A stretch of DNA of 12,028 bases from assembly GCA_028565715.1 (NCBI GenBank), contig JAOXYC010194243.1, positions 1 to 12,028 on the forward strand. Direction: 5' to 3'. Every line of letters begins with the position of its first letter. Within the stretch, counting starts at the first letter, position 1. The stretch comes from Phoronis pallida (Eukaryota > Phoronida > Phoronidae). The translations under genes were made by a program, and so were the position numbers. Below are positions 11,241-12,028 of this stretch, in pieces. The notes beneath the pieces are model-generated. The model was not told where the DNA came from and ran no database searches. It saw nothing but the letters and a program-made list of their open reading frames with translations.

Positions 11241-11613
11241 CTGCAAAAATATCATAAAGTCTGATCAGTGAAGTTCACCATTTCTGTTATAAACAAATAT
11301 TAACAAATTGTTGTAGAAGATATGTCACGTTGAAAGTTGGAGAAGTTTTTTTTTGGGCCACCTGACATAACTATTTTGTAACCAACTCCAGTGCATTATA
11401 AACATTTACCTGAGTTATATAATAGTTGACATTAAAGTTCCAGTACGCAGACCAGGCACCTAAATAAGACTTGCATAAAATGTCTTTATATTTCCTGCAT
11501 GAGTATTTAAGGTGAACAAATGTCTCATCATCCTCATTATCAACGATGTGGCGTACGACTTGAATCATTGGTGCAATACCCGTTCCAGCACACAGCATAA
11601 CAACATGACGGAA
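11043..11613 (-). CDS. CYB5RL: NADH-cytochrome b5 reductase-like (CYB5RL-like), last two coding exons (5' partial)
   Basis: Minus-strand exons 11613-11410 and 11240-11043 join in phase 0 (acceptor TTTCTAG, then donor GTAAAT and acceptor TTTTTGCAG) to give 133 residues plus TGA. They form the NAD-binding half of a cytochrome b5 reductase-type flavoprotein, which passes electrons from NADH through FAD to an acceptor. AGTGIAPM near the start is the GTG-x-x-P nucleotide-binding motif. LVLICGTKSF holds the CG motif of the family, and the protein ends NNFVF, like other b5 reductases ending in Phe. DNEDDETFV recalls human CYB5RL in particular, which is why I prefer it to CYB5R1-4. The FAD-binding half must lie to the right of the window. 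Confidence 0.85.
11241..11409 (-). other. CYB5RL-like intron
   Basis: This 169-base minus-strand intron has a GTAAAT donor and a TTTTTGCAG acceptor. It is the shortest complete intron in the window apart from none shorter seen, and it holds nothing recognisable. Confidence 0.75.
11410..11613 (-). CDS. CYB5RL: CYB5RL-like penultimate exon (NAD-binding motif)
   Basis: 68 codons, phase 0 at both ends. FRHVVMLCAGTGIAPMIQVVRHI is the dinucleotide-binding turn, followed by DNEDDETFVHLKYSCRKYKDIL, whose second half corresponds to the K/E-D-I-L segment of b5 reductases. On the minus strand TTTCTAG precedes 11613 and GTAAAT follows 11410. Confidence 0.85.
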
Positions 11614-11957
11614 CTAGAAAAACACAACAGAATTATTGGAAAAACTATGACACGGTGTTGCTGAGGTCACATTACGTTTCTAATATTTTGTTAAAAGCTT
11701 GAGATGGGGAGGGGGGATAAAGCACATTTTGCTGGTCTTCATTAATAGAGTTCGGCTTAACAAACATCTTCTCAGACATAGATTTATATCCCTTGCATTC
11801 AATTTAACACGACAATTTTATAATGAAGTGACGAGAGCACAATTTGGAAGAAATATTGTTAGGATGTGCAGATTAATACAAACAATACTTGATCATTCGG
11901 CATGTGTTATGAAAAATAACAACTTTGGAATAAGGGCTATTCTAGCAAAAAAGGTAT

Positions 11958-11993
<36 letters not shown>

Positions 11994-12028
11994 TTGTTTA
12001 AGAACACCCTGCACATGTTTTTTACTTG
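11614..12028 (-). other. CYB5RL-like intron, partial, with G tract
   Basis: This is the intron upstream of the penultimate exon, running off the window. Apart from the 32-base G run it holds nothing I recognise. A plus-strand open frame across it (11699-12001) has no family resemblance. Confidence 0.65.
11959..11990. repeat. 32-base homopolymer G tract
   Basis: Thirty-two consecutive G bases on the plus strand (C on the sense strand of the reductase intron). The length may be unreliable because such runs are hard to sequence. Confidence 0.85.

Noticed and set aside
11699-12001. 100-codon plus-strand frame ending in a glycine run
   Set aside because: The glycines come from the G homopolymer, and the rest has no recognisable domain and lies in an intron.

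Overview
This is animal nuclear genomic DNA: intron-split genes, AT-rich introns of roughly 170 to 1540 bases, canonical GT-AG splice sites, long 3' untranslated regions and many short non-autonomous transposons. The two genes recognised (RYK and a CYB5RL-like reductase) and the tRNA-derived SINE type point to a bilaterian. The close match to vertebrate RYK and the low GC suggest an invertebrate deuterostome (echinoderm, hemichordate or amphioxus-like). That placement is inference; a lophotrochozoan is not excluded. There is no prokaryotic gene, operon or CRISPR array here.

Plus strand, 829-8927: the last twelve coding exons of a RYK / Derailed-type Wnt receptor pseudokinase. Joined in phase they give 511 residues plus stop: the C-terminal part of the WIF domain, a tetrabasic KRKK site between conserved cysteines, a juxtamembrane linker, one membrane helix, and a complete kinase-like domain ending in GRYI. 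The signal peptide and first part of the WIF domain (about 100 residues) must lie upstream of the window. A 3' UTR follows, with poly(A) signals and four Pumilio-type sites.

Minus strand, 11613-11043: the last two coding exons (133 residues) of an NADH-cytochrome b5 reductase-like protein resembling CYB5RL. It converges on RYK, and the two 3' UTRs appear to meet near 10.3 kb. The rest of this gene lies beyond the right edge.

The introns and UTRs carry two copies of one tRNA-derived SINE family (3078-3371 and 5616-5865, each with target-site duplications) and five short inverted-repeat elements (1177-1489, 5011-5296, 5986-6135, 7409-7594, 10849-11026). The last is a Mutator-like MITE with 10-bp direct repeats, sitting about six bases past the CYB5RL-like stop codon. 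A 32-base G tract lies near the right edge.

I see no new multi-gene system. The points most worth checking are tandem splice sites in RYK that would change the protein by four residues (and one glycosylation sequon) or by one residue, the HRD-containing but DSA-bearing pseudokinase, the Pumilio-site cluster, and the MITE in the reductase 3' UTR.
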